A stretch of 37,904 nucleotides of DNA from Sediminimonas qiaohouensis DSM 21189 (lineage in GTDB: Bacteria > Pseudomonadota > Alphaproteobacteria > Rhodobacterales > Rhodobacteraceae): NCBI RefSeq assembly GCF_000423645.1, contig NZ_AUIJ01000028.1:1-37904 (forward strand), written 5' to 3'. Within the stretch, counting starts at the first letter, position 1; each line of letters begins with the position of its first letter. The position numbers and the translations under genes are program-made. Of the stretch, positions 7,156 to 15,891 are shown in pieces. The notes under the pieces are model-generated. The model was not told where the DNA came from, did no database searches, and saw nothing but the letters and a program-made list of their open reading frames with translations.

Positions 7156-7875
7156 ATGGGCAGAACGGCGATCTGGACATCCATTCGCGACGCGCTTTCG
7201 GCGGAGATCGCGCAGGGCCATTACGCGCCCGGTGACAAGCTGCCGACCGAGGCGGCGCTGGCGGCGCGGTTCGGGGTGAACCGGCACACGGTGCGGCGGG
7301 CGCTGTCGGCGCTCGGCGAGGCGGGGCTGACGCATGCGCGGCGCGGGGCGGGGGTGTTTGTGGCGGCACGGCCGGCCGATTACCCGATCGGGCGGCGGGT
7401 GCGGTTTCATCGCAACCTGGCCGAGGCCGGGCGCAGCCCCGAGCGCAGGCTTTCGCGGCGCGAGACGCGCGCGGCGGACACGCGCGAGGCCGAGGCATTG
7501 CGGCTGCGGCAAGGCGCGCAGGTGCATGTGATCGAGGGGGTGTCGCTGGCCGATGGGGCGCCGCTGGCCCTGTTTCGCAGCGTGTTCCCGGCGGCGCGGT
7601 TTCCGGCGCTGTTGGACCGGCTGGCGCGTTTCGCATCGGTCACGGAGGCGCTGCGCGAAGAGGGGTTGAGCGATTACACCCGCGCCGAGACGCGGATCAC
7701 CGCCAAGGTGGCCACGGCGACGCAGGCGCTGCATCTGCACCTGTCCGAAGGGGCGCCGATCTTGCGCACGGTGGCGGTGAACGTGGATGCCGACGGCGTG
7801 CCGGTCGAATTTGGCCACACGTGGTTCGTGGGCGACAAGATCACCCTGACGGTCGCGCCCGAGGATCTGCGGTAG
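7156..7875 (+). CDS. phnF: PhnF, GntR/HutC-family transcriptional regulator of phosphonate use
   Basis: The protein has 239 residues. The N-terminal GntR winged helix spans about residues 5-70, with a clear helix-turn-helix (LPTEAALAARFGVNRHTVRR). It ends in the usual GAGVFVA wing. The rest is a UTRA-type ligand domain, as in PhnF and HutC. PhnF proteins typically repress phn genes and are released by a pathway ligand. The gene is divergent from phnG, and the palindrome at 7047-7074 between them is the likely target. AGGGA lies about six bases before the ATG. The 3' end converges on the acyltransferase gene through a hairpin. Confidence 0.93.
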   Translation: MGRTAIWTSIRDALSAEIAQGHYAPGDKLPTEAALAARFGVNRHTVRRALSALGEAGLTHARRGAGVFVAARPADYPIGRRVRFHRNLAEAGRSPERRLSRRETRAADTREAEALRLRQGAQVHVIEGVSLADGAPLALFRSVFPAARFPALLDRLARFASVTEALREEGLSDYTRAETRITAKVATATQALHLHLSEGAPILRTVAVNVDADGVPVEFGHTWFVGDKITLTVAPEDLR

Positions 7876-7945
7876 TGTTGGCCTGATGCCGCAGTTCGAA
7901 ATTGTGCCCTGCGCGGCTCCTCGACCATTGCTCAATGTCCTTTCA

Positions 7946-7975
7946 AGGCCAGCACCCGTGTCGGGTGGCTGACCT
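7946..7975. terminator. Bidirectional hairpin between convergent phnF and acyltransferase genes
   Basis: Bases 7946-7975 form an imperfect stem: AGG-CAGC-ACCCG pairs with CGGGT-GCTG-CCT around a TGT loop, with single-base bulges. It fills the 3' end of the convergent pair, where a shared terminator is expected. There is no T-run on either side, so termination is inferred. Confidence 0.45.
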
Positions 7976-8591
7976 AACCTTCGTGCTTGTCCAGGAAAGC
8001 GGCGGCGGGCAGGGTGCGGAAATCCTGCAGCGCGGCGTGCAGGCGCTCATGCGGCCAATCCCACCATGCAAGCGCGATCAGGCGCTCGGCGATGTCCTGC
8101 GGCTGGCGCGCCTTCAGGGGGCGGGCGGGCACCCCGGCGACGATGGTATAGGGGGCCACATCGCGCGTGACCACCGCGCCCGCCGCCACCACGGCGCCGT
8201 CGTGCAGGGTGACCTCGGGCATGATCACCGCGCCGTGGCCGATCCAGGTGTCGTTGCCGATATGGGCGCGGCGCGAGGCGCGGTGTTCGAAAAAGGCCGT
8301 GTCGGGCGCGTTTTCGTAAAAATAGTCGGGCGAGCGATAGAGGAAGTGGTGTAGCGACGCGGTATGCAGCGGGTGATCGGTGGGGCCGATGCGGCTGAAC
8401 GCGGCGATGTTGGCGAACTTGGCGATCTCCGCGTTGGCGATCTCGGCGTAGCGGTCGGTATAGCTGTAGTCGCCGATGGTGGCGTTGACGATGCGGCTGC
8501 CGCGGCCGATCTCGGTGTAGCGGCCAAGGGTGGTGCCGGTCATTTCGACATCGGGGTGGATGAACGGCGTGTTGGCGCTCAGGCGGGGCAT
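7974..8591 (-). CDS. Phosphonate-locus acyltransferase, left-handed beta-helix (hexapeptide repeat) family
   Basis: This 205-residue protein has repeated hexapeptides of the left-handed beta-helix fold (IGRGSRIVNATIGDYSY, then IGNDTWIGHGAVIMPEVTL) and the C-terminal VAGVPARPLKAR seen in the xenobiotic/maltose acetyltransferase group. It matches the transferase family often found in phosphonate operons (the phn_thr-fam type). A likely role is acetyl transfer to an aminophosphonate or a pathway product, as PhnO does in E. coli, but PhnO is a GNAT protein and unrelated in fold. It is the last gene after phnC-D-E2-E1, about 40 bases beyond phnE1, with a strong AAGGAGAT ribosome site. The substrate is unknown. 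Confidence 0.85.
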   Translation of the reverse strand: MPRLSANTPFIHPDVEMTGTTLGRYTEIGRGSRIVNATIGDYSYTDRYAEIANAEIAKFANIAAFSRIGPTDHPLHTASLHHFLYRSPDYFYENAPDTAFFEHRASRRAHIGNDTWIGHGAVIMPEVTLHDGAVVAAGAVVTRDVAPYTIVAGVPARPLKARQPQDIAERLIALAWWDWPHERLHAALQDFRTLPAAAFLDKHEG

Positions 8592-8630
8592 GGTGGATCT
8601 CCTTGGTGGGGCTCTGAGCCGGGGTGGGTG

Positions 8631-9974
8631 TCAGCCGGCATCGCCCGCGCGGATAAGGCGCCGGCGGATCATTCCCGACAGCCAGTCCATGAATACCACC
8701 AGCATCACGATCAGCACGATATAATAGCTGACCTTTTCCCAATCCTGCTGAGTGATGATCGCCTGCGTCAGCAGCAGTCCGATGCCGCCCCCGGTGATCG
8801 CGCCGATGATGGTGGCGCTGCGGGTGTTGGATTCGAGGTAATAGAGCACCTGGCTCAGCAAGATCGGCGTGATCTGCGGAATAACCCCGAAGCGGTAGCG
8901 TTGCAGCGGCTTGGCGCCGGTCGATTGCACGCCGTCGATCTCGCGCGGGTCCACGTTTTCAAGCGCCTCCGAGAACATCTTGCCAAAGCTGCCGGTATCG
9001 GTGAGCAGGATCGCAAGGCTACCGGTCAGCGGCCCCGGCCCGAAGGCGCGCGACAGCACGATCGTCCAGATCAACGCATCAACCCCGCGCAGCAGGTCGA
9101 ACAGGCGGCGGAATGCCTGCCGGACCACCATCAGCGGCGTGAAATTGCGCGCCGCCATGAAGGCCAAGGGCAGGGCCACCATCGCCGCGCCCATGGTGCC
9201 GAGAAACGCCATCAGCAGGGTTTCGAACAGCGCCCAGATCACATCCTTGTGGCGCCACATCTCGTTGTTCCAGACATCGCCGGCGATGGCGGCAAGGTTG
9301 CTTTGCCCTGACACGACGCGATCGCCTGAGACCACCAGCGCGGCCAGCTCGCCAAGGGATTTGCCATGGAAGGGACTGTCGAGCGTGAACCAGAACAGCT
9401 CCCACCCGAGGGCGTAGCGCATGACCTCTGTCCGGGCCTTGGTCACGGTGACGCGGCCCGCCTTGGTGGTAATGTTCACCCGCGTTTTCGAGGCGCTGAT
9501 CCAGTCGGGCGCCTGATCGGTGGGCAGGGACAGGTCGATCCCTTGGCGGCTGGCGGTCGCGGTTATCGGCCCGTAACCGGGCACGTCATAGCGCATCGTG
9601 TCGCCGTCGATCAGAACCTCATGACCCTGGGGCAGGGCGATGCGGGCGCTGTCGTCATCGGGCTGGACGACCCAATCGGGCGCCATCCCTTCGGGGTAGG
9701 TGCCTTTGGCGCTGCCTTCGACGGCCATGGTGATGCCGCCGGTGCGGTTGTCGCGGGTGACATGGGTCTTGTAGCTGTAGCTGTCGGCGACCAGGACGCG
9801 CGCGTTGTCCAGTCGCGCGCGCTCGGACAGGCCGGGGATATCGAAGGCAAAGAAGATATAGGCGAAATAGGCCAGCACGATCACCGGCACGGCGCCGGCG
9901 ATGATGCGCTTGCGGGTGAACAGCGCCAGCGCGGCGTCGTGTCTTTGGACGATCGGGGCATCGGTTATCGCCAT
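8631..9974 (-). CDS. phnE: PhnE1, phosphonate ABC transporter permease with large extra-membrane insertion
   Basis: This is a permease of the PhnCDE phosphonate importer. At 447 residues it is far longer than E. coli PhnE (about 260). A first membrane helix (about residues 25-46) is followed by a soluble stretch of about 150-180 residues rich in beta-type sequence. The standard membrane domain comes next, with the permease coupling motif near GAKPLQRYRFGVIPQI. Similar long permeases exist in rhizobial PhoCDET transporters for phosphate and phosphonate. The insertion should face the periplasm and may touch PhnD. The gene starts four bases after the phnE2 stop, so two different permeases probably form a heterodimer. 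Confidence 0.92.
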   Translation of the reverse strand: MAITDAPIVQRHDAALALFTRKRIIAGAVPVIVLAYFAYIFFAFDIPGLSERARLDNARVLVADSYSYKTHVTRDNRTGGITMAVEGSAKGTYPEGMAPDWVVQPDDDSARIALPQGHEVLIDGDTMRYDVPGYGPITATASRQGIDLSLPTDQAPDWISASKTRVNITTKAGRVTVTKARTEVMRYALGWELFWFTLDSPFHGKSLGELAALVVSGDRVVSGQSNLAAIAGDVWNNEMWRHKDVIWALFETLLMAFLGTMGAAMVALPLAFMAARNFTPLMVVRQAFRRLFDLLRGVDALIWTIVLSRAFGPGPLTGSLAILLTDTGSFGKMFSEALENVDPREIDGVQSTGAKPLQRYRFGVIPQITPILLSQVLYYLESNTRSATIIGAITGGGIGLLLTQAIITQQDWEKVSYYIVLIVMLVVFMDWLSGMIRRRLIRAGDAG

Positions 9975-9977
9975 GGC

Positions 9978-10835
9978 TCAGGCCTTTCCGGTCAGCTTGT
10001 TGCGGTAGTGGCTGGACAGTTGGTCGAAGAACACGATGGTGCCAAACAGCAGCAGGAAGATGGCGGCGACCTCGTCATAGCGGCCCTGGCCCCAGCTGAA
10101 GGCGTTCTTGAGGTCATAACCGATGCCGCCCGAGCCGACGAAGCCAAGGATCGCCGAAGCGCGGATGTTGATCTCGAACCGCAAGAGCGCGTAGCTGAGG
10201 TAGTTGGGGGCAACCTGCGGGATGACGCCCAGCCACATGCGCTGTGTCCATGTCGCGCCGACGGAATGCAGGCCTTCGAGAGGCTTGAGCGAGGCGTTTT
10301 CGTTAACCTCCGAGAACAGCTTGCCAAGGGCGCCGACGGTGTGCAGGGCGATGGCGATCATCGCGGGCACCGGCCCGCCGCCGAGGATGAAGATCAGGAT
10401 CAGCGCGACGACGATCTCGGGGATGGCGCGCAGCAGGTCCAGCAGCCGCCGCACCACCGGGATCAGGCGCGGCCAGCGCGCCATTCCGCGCGTGGCCAGC
10501 AGCGACAGAACGATCGCCCCGATAGCGCCCAGCAGGGTGGATGCGGCGGCGATGTTGATGGTTTCCAGCAGCGAGGGAAAGAATTTCGCCATCAGGGTGG
10601 GCAGCAGCGTGATCTTTTCACCAGCCTCAAACAGCACCTCGCCGGGGAAGTCGAAGATGTTGCCGATGCCGTCGGCAAAGCTGCCGGCGCTGCGCGCATC
10701 GGCCAGCCGGAACCCCGACACCATGAGTGCGACGAAGACCGCCAGCATCGCGGCGCCGTAAAGGCGCTTGCGCCGCGTCATTTGCATATAGGCGGTCTGG
10801 ATATGGTGGGCGTTGCCCGGTGCCGTGTCGGCCAT
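9978..10835 (-). CDS. phnE: PhnE2, phosphonate ABC transporter permease
   Basis: This is the second permease subunit of the phosphonate importer. From the ATG at 10835 (MADTAPGNAHH) it has 285 residues, with GAGG placed six bases upstream. Open frame extends to a TTG at 10871, but that start lies inside a hairpin and is unlikely. A first membrane helix is at about residues 25-45. The binding-protein-dependent permease domain follows, with the coupling segment GATWTQRMWLGVIPQV and the GSGGIGYDL motif typical of PhnE. It lies between phnD and phnE1 in the phnC-D-E2-E1 order. Confidence 0.93.
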   Translation of the reverse strand: MADTAPGNAHHIQTAYMQMTRRKRLYGAAMLAVFVALMVSGFRLADARSAGSFADGIGNIFDFPGEVLFEAGEKITLLPTLMAKFFPSLLETINIAAASTLLGAIGAIVLSLLATRGMARWPRLIPVVRRLLDLLRAIPEIVVALILIFILGGGPVPAMIAIALHTVGALGKLFSEVNENASLKPLEGLHSVGATWTQRMWLGVIPQVAPNYLSYALLRFEINIRASAILGFVGSGGIGYDLKNAFSWGQGRYDEVAAIFLLLFGTIVFFDQLSSHYRNKLTGKA

Positions 10836-10859
10836 GCTGTGCCTCATGGGGAATTGCAT

Positions 10860-10885
10860 GAACCGGGCCAATCGTGGCCCGGTTC
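10860..10885 (-). terminator. Hairpin in the phnD-phnE2 gap (attenuator or mRNA stabiliser)
   Basis: A perfect 11-base inverted repeat, GAACCGGGCCA and TGGCCCGGTTC, closes a four-base ATCG loop 20 bases after the phnD stop. No T-run follows on the minus strand. Such a stem after a binding-protein gene commonly protects the upstream mRNA or lowers read-through, giving more binding protein than permease. That role is inferred here. Confidence 0.65.
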
Positions 10886-10905
10886 AAAGATGCCGCCGGG
10901 GCGGC

Positions 10906-11808
10906 CTACATCTTGGATTTGCGCGCCTCGATGATCGAGGTGTAGGCGTCATGCGTGATCGGCATGAAGCCCAGTGCCTCGCCCTGCAGCACGCCGTAGG
11001 CGCAATCGGGGTCGATGGACTTGAGCGATGCCATCAGGCCGGTCATCTTGAGCTTCACATCCTCGGGCAGTTCCTGACGCAGGACGACGGGGCCTTCGGG
11101 GATGGGGTTCGATTTCCAGATCTGCACCAACTCGTTCATATCGACGAGGCCGGCATCCGCGGCCTTGCGCAGCGCGCCGGAATTGTAACCGTCTTCCCAT
11201 GCGCCCAGGCCATCGGCCCAGGTCACGCCGCCGTCCACATCGCCGTTGGCGACCGCGACGATGGTTTGCTCGTGGCCGCCGGTGAACTTGACCTCGCCGA
11301 AGTAATCGCCCGAGTCCATGCTGGCGCCGGTTTCCTGCGGGATCTCGATCGAAGGGATCAAAAAGCCGCTGGTCGAGTTGGGATCGCCAAAGCCAAAGAC
11401 CTTGCCTTCCATGTCCTCAAGCGAGGTGATGCCGCTGTCCTTGCGGGCAAAACCGATGGAGTGATAGCCGTAGGAGCCATCCACGTTGACCTTGACCAGA
11501 ACCGGCTCAACGGCGTCGGGGTCGGTCAGATAGGTCTTGGCATAGCCCGAGGCGCCCAGCCATGCCATGTCGATGGAGCCGCCCAGAAGGCCCTGGATCA
11601 CGCCGTTGTAGTCAGCGGGCGTGAAGATCTTGGTCGGCACGCCGAGCAGGTCTTCGGTTTTCTGGCGCAGGCATTCGTTCGAGGTCATGCGGTCCTGTGC
11701 GTTTTCGCCGCCCAGAACGCCGATGCGGAACTCGTCGATGTTGTCTTGCGCCAGCGCGGGGCTGACCAAGGCGGTGGTAGTCACGATCGCGGCTAGGAAG
11801 TTTTTCAT
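10906..11808 (-). CDS. phnD: PhnD, phosphonate ABC transporter substrate-binding protein
   Basis: This is the periplasmic phosphonate-binding protein of the importer, 300 residues long. A signal peptide is visible (MKNFLAAIVTTTALVSPALAQ, cleaved near residue 20). The mature part starts with IDEFRIGVLGGENAQDR, typical of the PhnD/Phosphonate-bd family. The central STSGFLIPS segment matches the serine/threonine-rich phosphonate-binding loop of the family. GGAGAG lies a few bases before the ATG. It follows phnC with a gap of 57 bases, and a strong hairpin separates it from phnE2. Ligand range (2-aminoethylphosphonate, methylphosphonate, phosphite or phosphate) cannot be read from sequence. Confidence 0.94.
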   Translation of the reverse strand: MKNFLAAIVTTTALVSPALAQDNIDEFRIGVLGGENAQDRMTSNECLRQKTEDLLGVPTKIFTPADYNGVIQGLLGGSIDMAWLGASGYAKTYLTDPDAVEPVLVKVNVDGSYGYHSIGFARKDSGITSLEDMEGKVFGFGDPNSTSGFLIPSIEIPQETGASMDSGDYFGEVKFTGGHEQTIVAVANGDVDGGVTWADGLGAWEDGYNSGALRKAADAGLVDMNELVQIWKSNPIPEGPVVLRQELPEDVKLKMTGLMASLKSIDPDCAYGVLQGEALGFMPITHDAYTSIIEARKSKM

Positions 11809-11865
11809 GGTTTCTCTCCGGTTGGTTTGCCTGCCGGTAGGGTCCGGCGGGGCTTGGTGAACGGG

Positions 11866-12690
11866 TCAGAGGGCGGCTTCGACCACGTGCCGGGCTTTCT
11901 CCGCCTCGGTTTCCAGGGCCTCGATCGCGGTGCTGGTCGCGGCTTCGGAAAAGGTGGCGTCGGCGCCGTAGATGTCGCGCGCTACGCCGGTGGTGAGTTG
12001 CGCGGGCGTGCCGTCGAACACGACGCGGCCCATGCGCATGCCGATGACGCGGTCGCAGTATTTGCGCGCGGTATCGAGCGTATGAAGGTTGGCGATGACC
12101 ATGCGGCCATCCTCGTCATGAATGCGGCGCAGGGTATCCATCACGATCTGCGCGTTCATCGGATCAAGCGATGCGATCGGCTCATCCGCGAGGATGATGC
12201 GCGGGTCTTGCATCAGGGCCCGTGCGATGGCGACGCGCTGTTGCTGTCCGCCCGAAAGGGATTCGGCGCGTTTGGCGGCGTGGTCGGCGATCCCGAGCCG
12301 GTCGAGGATGTTGATGGCGTGGTGGATATCGGCGTTGGGGTAGAGGTTGAACATCGTCGCCAGCGACGAGCGTGCATTCAGCGTACCGTGGAGGACGTTG
12401 CTGACCACGTCCATGCGCGGGACCAGGTTGAACTGCTGAAAGATCATCGCGCAATCGGATTGCCAGGCGCGTTTGTGCGTGCCCGACAGGGCCAAGACAT
12501 CGCGGCCCTCGAACTCGACCAGGCCCGATGTGGCGTCGGTCATGCGGTTGAGCATGCGTAGCAGCGTGGATTTTCCCGCGCCCGATGCGCCGATGATGCC
12601 GATCATCGCGGAGCGGTCCACGTCAAAGCCGACGCTGTCCACGGCGGTGTTGGCCCCGAAGGATTTGGTCAGGTTCTGGACCTTTAGCAT
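11866..12690 (-). CDS. phnC: PhnC, phosphonate ABC transporter ATPase
   Basis: This is the ATP-hydrolysing subunit of the phosphonate importer, 274 residues. Walker [10 protein letters not shown] is at about residues 34-42, the signature reads LSGGQQQR, and Walker B is [13 protein letters not shown] followed by the switch histidine in NLHTLD. The C-terminal tail of about 40 residues (Ala/Glu-rich) goes beyond the usual end. It is the first gene of phnC-D-E2-E1-acyltransferase. The 99-base gap to the RND gene upstream contains a Pho-box-like site, so phosphate-starvation control is likely. Confidence 0.94.
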   Translation of the reverse strand: MLKVQNLTKSFGANTAVDSVGFDVDRSAMIGIIGASGAGKSTLLRMLNRMTDATSGLVEFEGRDVLALSGTHKRAWQSDCAMIFQQFNLVPRMDVVSNVLHGTLNARSSLATMFNLYPNADIHHAINILDRLGIADHAAKRAESLSGGQQQRVAIARALMQDPRIILADEPIASLDPMNAQIVMDTLRRIHDEDGRMVIANLHTLDTARKYCDRVIGMRMGRVVFDGTPAQLTTGVARDIYGADATFSEAATSTAIEALETEAEKARHVVEAAL

Positions 12691-12759
12691 TTCGCGTCTC
12701 CCGCTGCGTAACTCGCGGTGACGTGTGACGGCGAAATGATTCAGTCAGGTGTCGGAATA

Positions 12760-12777
12760 ATTAAGGTTTTGTAACGG
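12760..12777 (-). promoter_or_regulatory. Candidate Pho box upstream of phnC
   Basis: Read on the minus strand, CCGTTACAAAACCTTAAT lies 70 bases before the phnC start. It matches the E. coli Pho box at 12 of 18 positions and shares 10 of its first 12 bases with the site at 1307-1318 (CTGTCACAAAAC). Position and orientation suit PhoB activation of phnCDE. Weak match; inferred. Confidence 0.45.
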
Positions 12778-12789
12778 GAGGTGGCGGCC

Positions 12790-15700
12790 TCAGGCGGGGC
12801 CGGCGGCGTCCAGCTCGGCGCGCAGGCGCTCTTCTTCCTGCGCGCGCGGGGTCGAGAACCGCGCCAGCAGCAGGTAGACGACCGGGGTCAGGAACAGCGT
12901 CATCAGCGTGGCAAGCCCAAGCCCGCCAACGATCACCCAGCCAAGCGCCTCGCGCGCCTCGGCGCCCGCGCCCGACGACAGGATCAGCGGCACGCCGCTC
13001 AGAACGGTCGAGGCCATGGTCATCACCACGGGGCGCAGGCGAATGGTGCAGGCACGCAGGATCGCGTCGTGTACGCCCGCCCCCTGATCACGGAGCTGGT
13101 TGGCAAACTCCACGATCAGGATGCCGTTCTTGGCCATGATCCCGATCAGCATGACCAGCCCGATCTGCGAATAGACGTTCAGGCTCTGGCCCGTTAGCAG
13201 AAGGGCAAAGACGGCGCAGGCCAGCCCCAGGGGCACGGTGGCCATCACCACCACCGCCGAGATCATGCTTTCGAACTGCGCCGCCAGCACCAGGAACACC
13301 ACGAGGATCGCGAACCCGAAGGTCAGCACCAGCCCCGACGAGGTTTGATCCAGCGTCGCGGCCTCGGCCAGTGGCACGATGCGGTTGACGGGGGCGAGCA
13401 GGTCCGCCGCCTCCTGCTCGACCTGGTTCAGCGCGTCGCCGATCGCCAGTTCGGGCGTCAGGCCGGCGGTGATCTCGATGGCGCGTTTTTGCCCCTCGCG
13501 GTTCAGTTCGGGCGCGATGGCGCGTTCCTGCAAGGTCACGAAGGTGGACATCGGCACCATCTGCCCGTCGCCCGTTTGCAGGAATATCCGCTCAAGATCG
13601 CCGGGGTCGTTGACCGGGTTGGTCGTCGAGAGCATGCGAATGTCATAGGTGGTCGCGCCGATGAACACCTCGCCAACGCTGCGCCCTTCCAGCACCGCGC
13701 GAAGGGCCTCGCCCAGGCCGGCGATGTCGATGCCCAGATCGGCGGCGCGGGCGCGGTCGATGCGGATGAATAGCTGTGGCTGGGTGGTTTCGTAATCGAC
13801 GCGCACCTGTCCCATTGCCGGGTCCTGCTGCAGGCGCGTGACCAGCTGGCTGGCGACATCGGCAAGCTGTGCGTAGTCGTCGCCGGTGATCGCAAAGCTC
13901 AGGCCGCGTCCGGCGCCGCGAATACCCAGCGAGTTTGGCTGTATCGCGTAGGCGCGCACGCCGATCACGTCGCGCAGACGGCGGTTCATATCGCCGACGA
14001 TGTCGTCCTGGCTACGGCTGCGCTCGTCCCATTTGGCCAGTCGCATGACGATGAAGCCTCGATTGTCGCCGCGATAGCCGGTGAACGAGAATACATCGGT
14101 CATCTCGCCGCTATCCTTGAGGGGTGCGATCGCCTGCTCGATCTCGTGCAGCTTGGCGGTGGTATAGCGCAGCGATACGCCCTGCGGCGCGGTGATCGAC
14201 ATCAGGGCGATGGCGCGATCCTCGCGCGGGGTCAGCTCCTGCCGGATGGTGCCGGCGACCATCGCCGCCGTCGCCGCGAACAGCACCGCGGCGACCACCA
14301 CGACGAACGGTGCCGCCAGTGCCGCGCGCAGCATCGTTTGATAGAGTGCCGCCAGCGTTTCGCCCAGCCAGGCAACGGGCCCGCGCCGCGCCGGTGCGGT
14401 TTGCGCGGGACGCGACAGCAGGCGACTGGCCAGCATGGGGCACAGGCTCAGCGCGACGATGGACGACAGTAGCACCGCCATCGCCAGGGTGAAGCCAAAC
14501 TCGCGAAACAGCCCGCCCGCCTGCCCCGGCAGAAACGACAGCGGAATGAACACCGCCGCCAGCGTGGCCGTGGTGGTGACCACGGCGAAAAACACCTGGC
14601 CGGTGCCCAGCACCGCCGCCGCGCGCGCGCCGGTGCCGTCGGCGCGCTTGCGCACGATGTTTTCCAGCACCACGATGGCGTCATCGACAACCAGGCCGGT
14701 GGCCAGAACAAGCGCCAGCAGCGTCAGGATGTTGACCGAGAACCCCACCAGCCAGATCGCAGCCAACGTGCCGATCAGCGCCACCGGCATGGTCAGCGCG
14801 GGGATCAGCGTCGCGCGCGCGTCGCGCAGGAACGCGAAGATCACCAGCACCACGATCCCCACCGCCAGCGCCAGGGTCTTGAGCACCTCGGTAATCGCGC
14901 CGTTGATGAACACCGCGTCATCGGAGGTAACGAAGATGTTCACGTCGTCCGGCAAGGTCTGGCTCAGGCTGTCCACCACCGCGTGCACGTCGCGCGAGAT
15001 CTCAAGCGTGTTCGACGTGGCCTGACGGATCACGCCGATGCCGATCCCGGTTTCGCCGTTGGCGCGCAACACCGTCTCGTTGGGCGCGGGGCCAAGGGTC
15101 ACGCGGGCGACATCGCCCAGCGACACGTTCGGGGCCAGCTCCAGCGCCTCGAACGCCTCTGGGGTGGTGACGGTGGCGGTGGTGCGCACGCTGACGCTTT
15201 GGCGACCGCCGGTCAGATCGCCGGCGGGTACGTCATAGCTGACATTGGCGAGCGCGCGGCGCATATCGGCCAGCGTCAGGCCGCGGCTGGCCAGTTCCAT
15301 CTGATCGATATCCACCCGGAAGATGGCCTTGCGGTCGCCGTAGATCTGCAAGTCTGCCACGCCGGGCAGGGACACCAGCCTGTCTTCGACCCGGTCGGAC
15401 ACGATGCGGGTCAGATCCTGCGGCGCGCGCGTGGCCGATGTGACGGCGATGCGCACGACGGGTTGCGCGTTGGCGTCGGCCTTGACGATCTCGGGGGTCT
15501 CGGAATCGTCGGGCAGGTCATTCGCGATGCGCGCAACCGCGTCGCGGGTATCCGTGGCGGCGGTATCCAGATCGACGTTGTCGTTGAATTCCAGCGTCAC
15601 GCGGCTACGCCCGAAGCGGGAATTCGATGAGATCGCGCGCACGCCGGATATGCGCCCGGCGGCGCCTTCGATCCGGCCTGTCACTTCCTGGTCCACGCTT

Positions 15701-15891
15701 TCGGGCGATGCGCCGGGGTAATAGGTCGTGATCGTCACCACGGGGCGGTCCACATCGGGAAGCTCGCGGATTTCCACGCCGAACAGGCCGGCCAGCCCCG
15801 CGATGGTGATCAGCGCACTGAGCACCAGGGCTAGGATCGGGCGCCGCACGAACAGTGCCACGCCGGGAGGGGGGGTGCCTGTCTGTTTCAT
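12790..15891 (-). CDS. RND-family efflux pump permease (HAE1/AcrB-MexF type)
   Basis: This is an inner-membrane proton-driven exporter of 1033 residues, full length for the family. It has the usual pattern of an N-terminal helix, a large periplasmic loop, helices 2-6, a second loop and helices 8-12. The aspartate pair of the proton relay is present in GLVVDDAIVVLENI (about residues 403-404). Sequence is of the hydrophobic-amphiphilic type, not the metal (CzcA) type. The start overlaps the membrane-fusion gene stop by four bases. No outer-membrane TolC-like gene is in the window, so the pump must use one encoded elsewhere. Substrate is unknown. Confidence 0.94.
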   Translation of the reverse strand: MKQTGTPPPGVALFVRRPILALVLSALITIAGLAGLFGVEIRELPDVDRPVVTITTYYPGASPESVDQEVTGRIEGAAGRISGVRAISSNSRFGRSRVTLEFNDNVDLDTAATDTRDAVARIANDLPDDSETPEIVKADANAQPVVRIAVTSATRAPQDLTRIVSDRVEDRLVSLPGVADLQIYGDRKAIFRVDIDQMELASRGLTLADMRRALANVSYDVPAGDLTGGRQSVSVRTTATVTTPEAFEALELAPNVSLGDVARVTLGPAPNETVLRANGETGIGIGVIRQATSNTLEISRDVHAVVDSLSQTLPDDVNIFVTSDDAVFINGAITEVLKTLALAVGIVVLVIFAFLRDARATLIPALTMPVALIGTLAAIWLVGFSVNILTLLALVLATGLVVDDAIVVLENIVRKRADGTGARAAAVLGTGQVFFAVVTTTATLAAVFIPLSFLPGQAGGLFREFGFTLAMAVLLSSIVALSLCPMLASRLLSRPAQTAPARRGPVAWLGETLAALYQTMLRAALAAPFVVVVAAVLFAATAAMVAGTIRQELTPREDRAIALMSITAPQGVSLRYTTAKLHEIEQAIAPLKDSGEMTDVFSFTGYRGDNRGFIVMRLAKWDERSRSQDDIVGDMNRRLRDVIGVRAYAIQPNSLGIRGAGRGLSFAITGDDYAQLADVASQLVTRLQQDPAMGQVRVDYETTQPQLFIRIDRARAADLGIDIAGLGEALRAVLEGRSVGEVFIGATTYDIRMLSTTNPVNDPGDLERIFLQTGDGQMVPMSTFVTLQERAIAPELNREGQKRAIEITAGLTPELAIGDALNQVEQEAADLLAPVNRIVPLAEAATLDQTSSGLVLTFGFAILVVFLVLAAQFESMISAVVVMATVPLGLACAVFALLLTGQSLNVYSQIGLVMLIGIMAKNGILIVEFANQLRDQGAGVHDAILRACTIRLRPVVMTMASTVLSGVPLILSSGAGAEAREALGWVIVGGLGLATLMTLFLTPVVYLLLARFSTPRAQEEERLRAELDAAGPA

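Noticed and set aside
9366-10934. 522-codon plus-strand open frame opposite phnE1 and phnE2
   Set aside because: Composition is typical of a frame antisense to GC-rich membrane protein genes; no recognisable domain.
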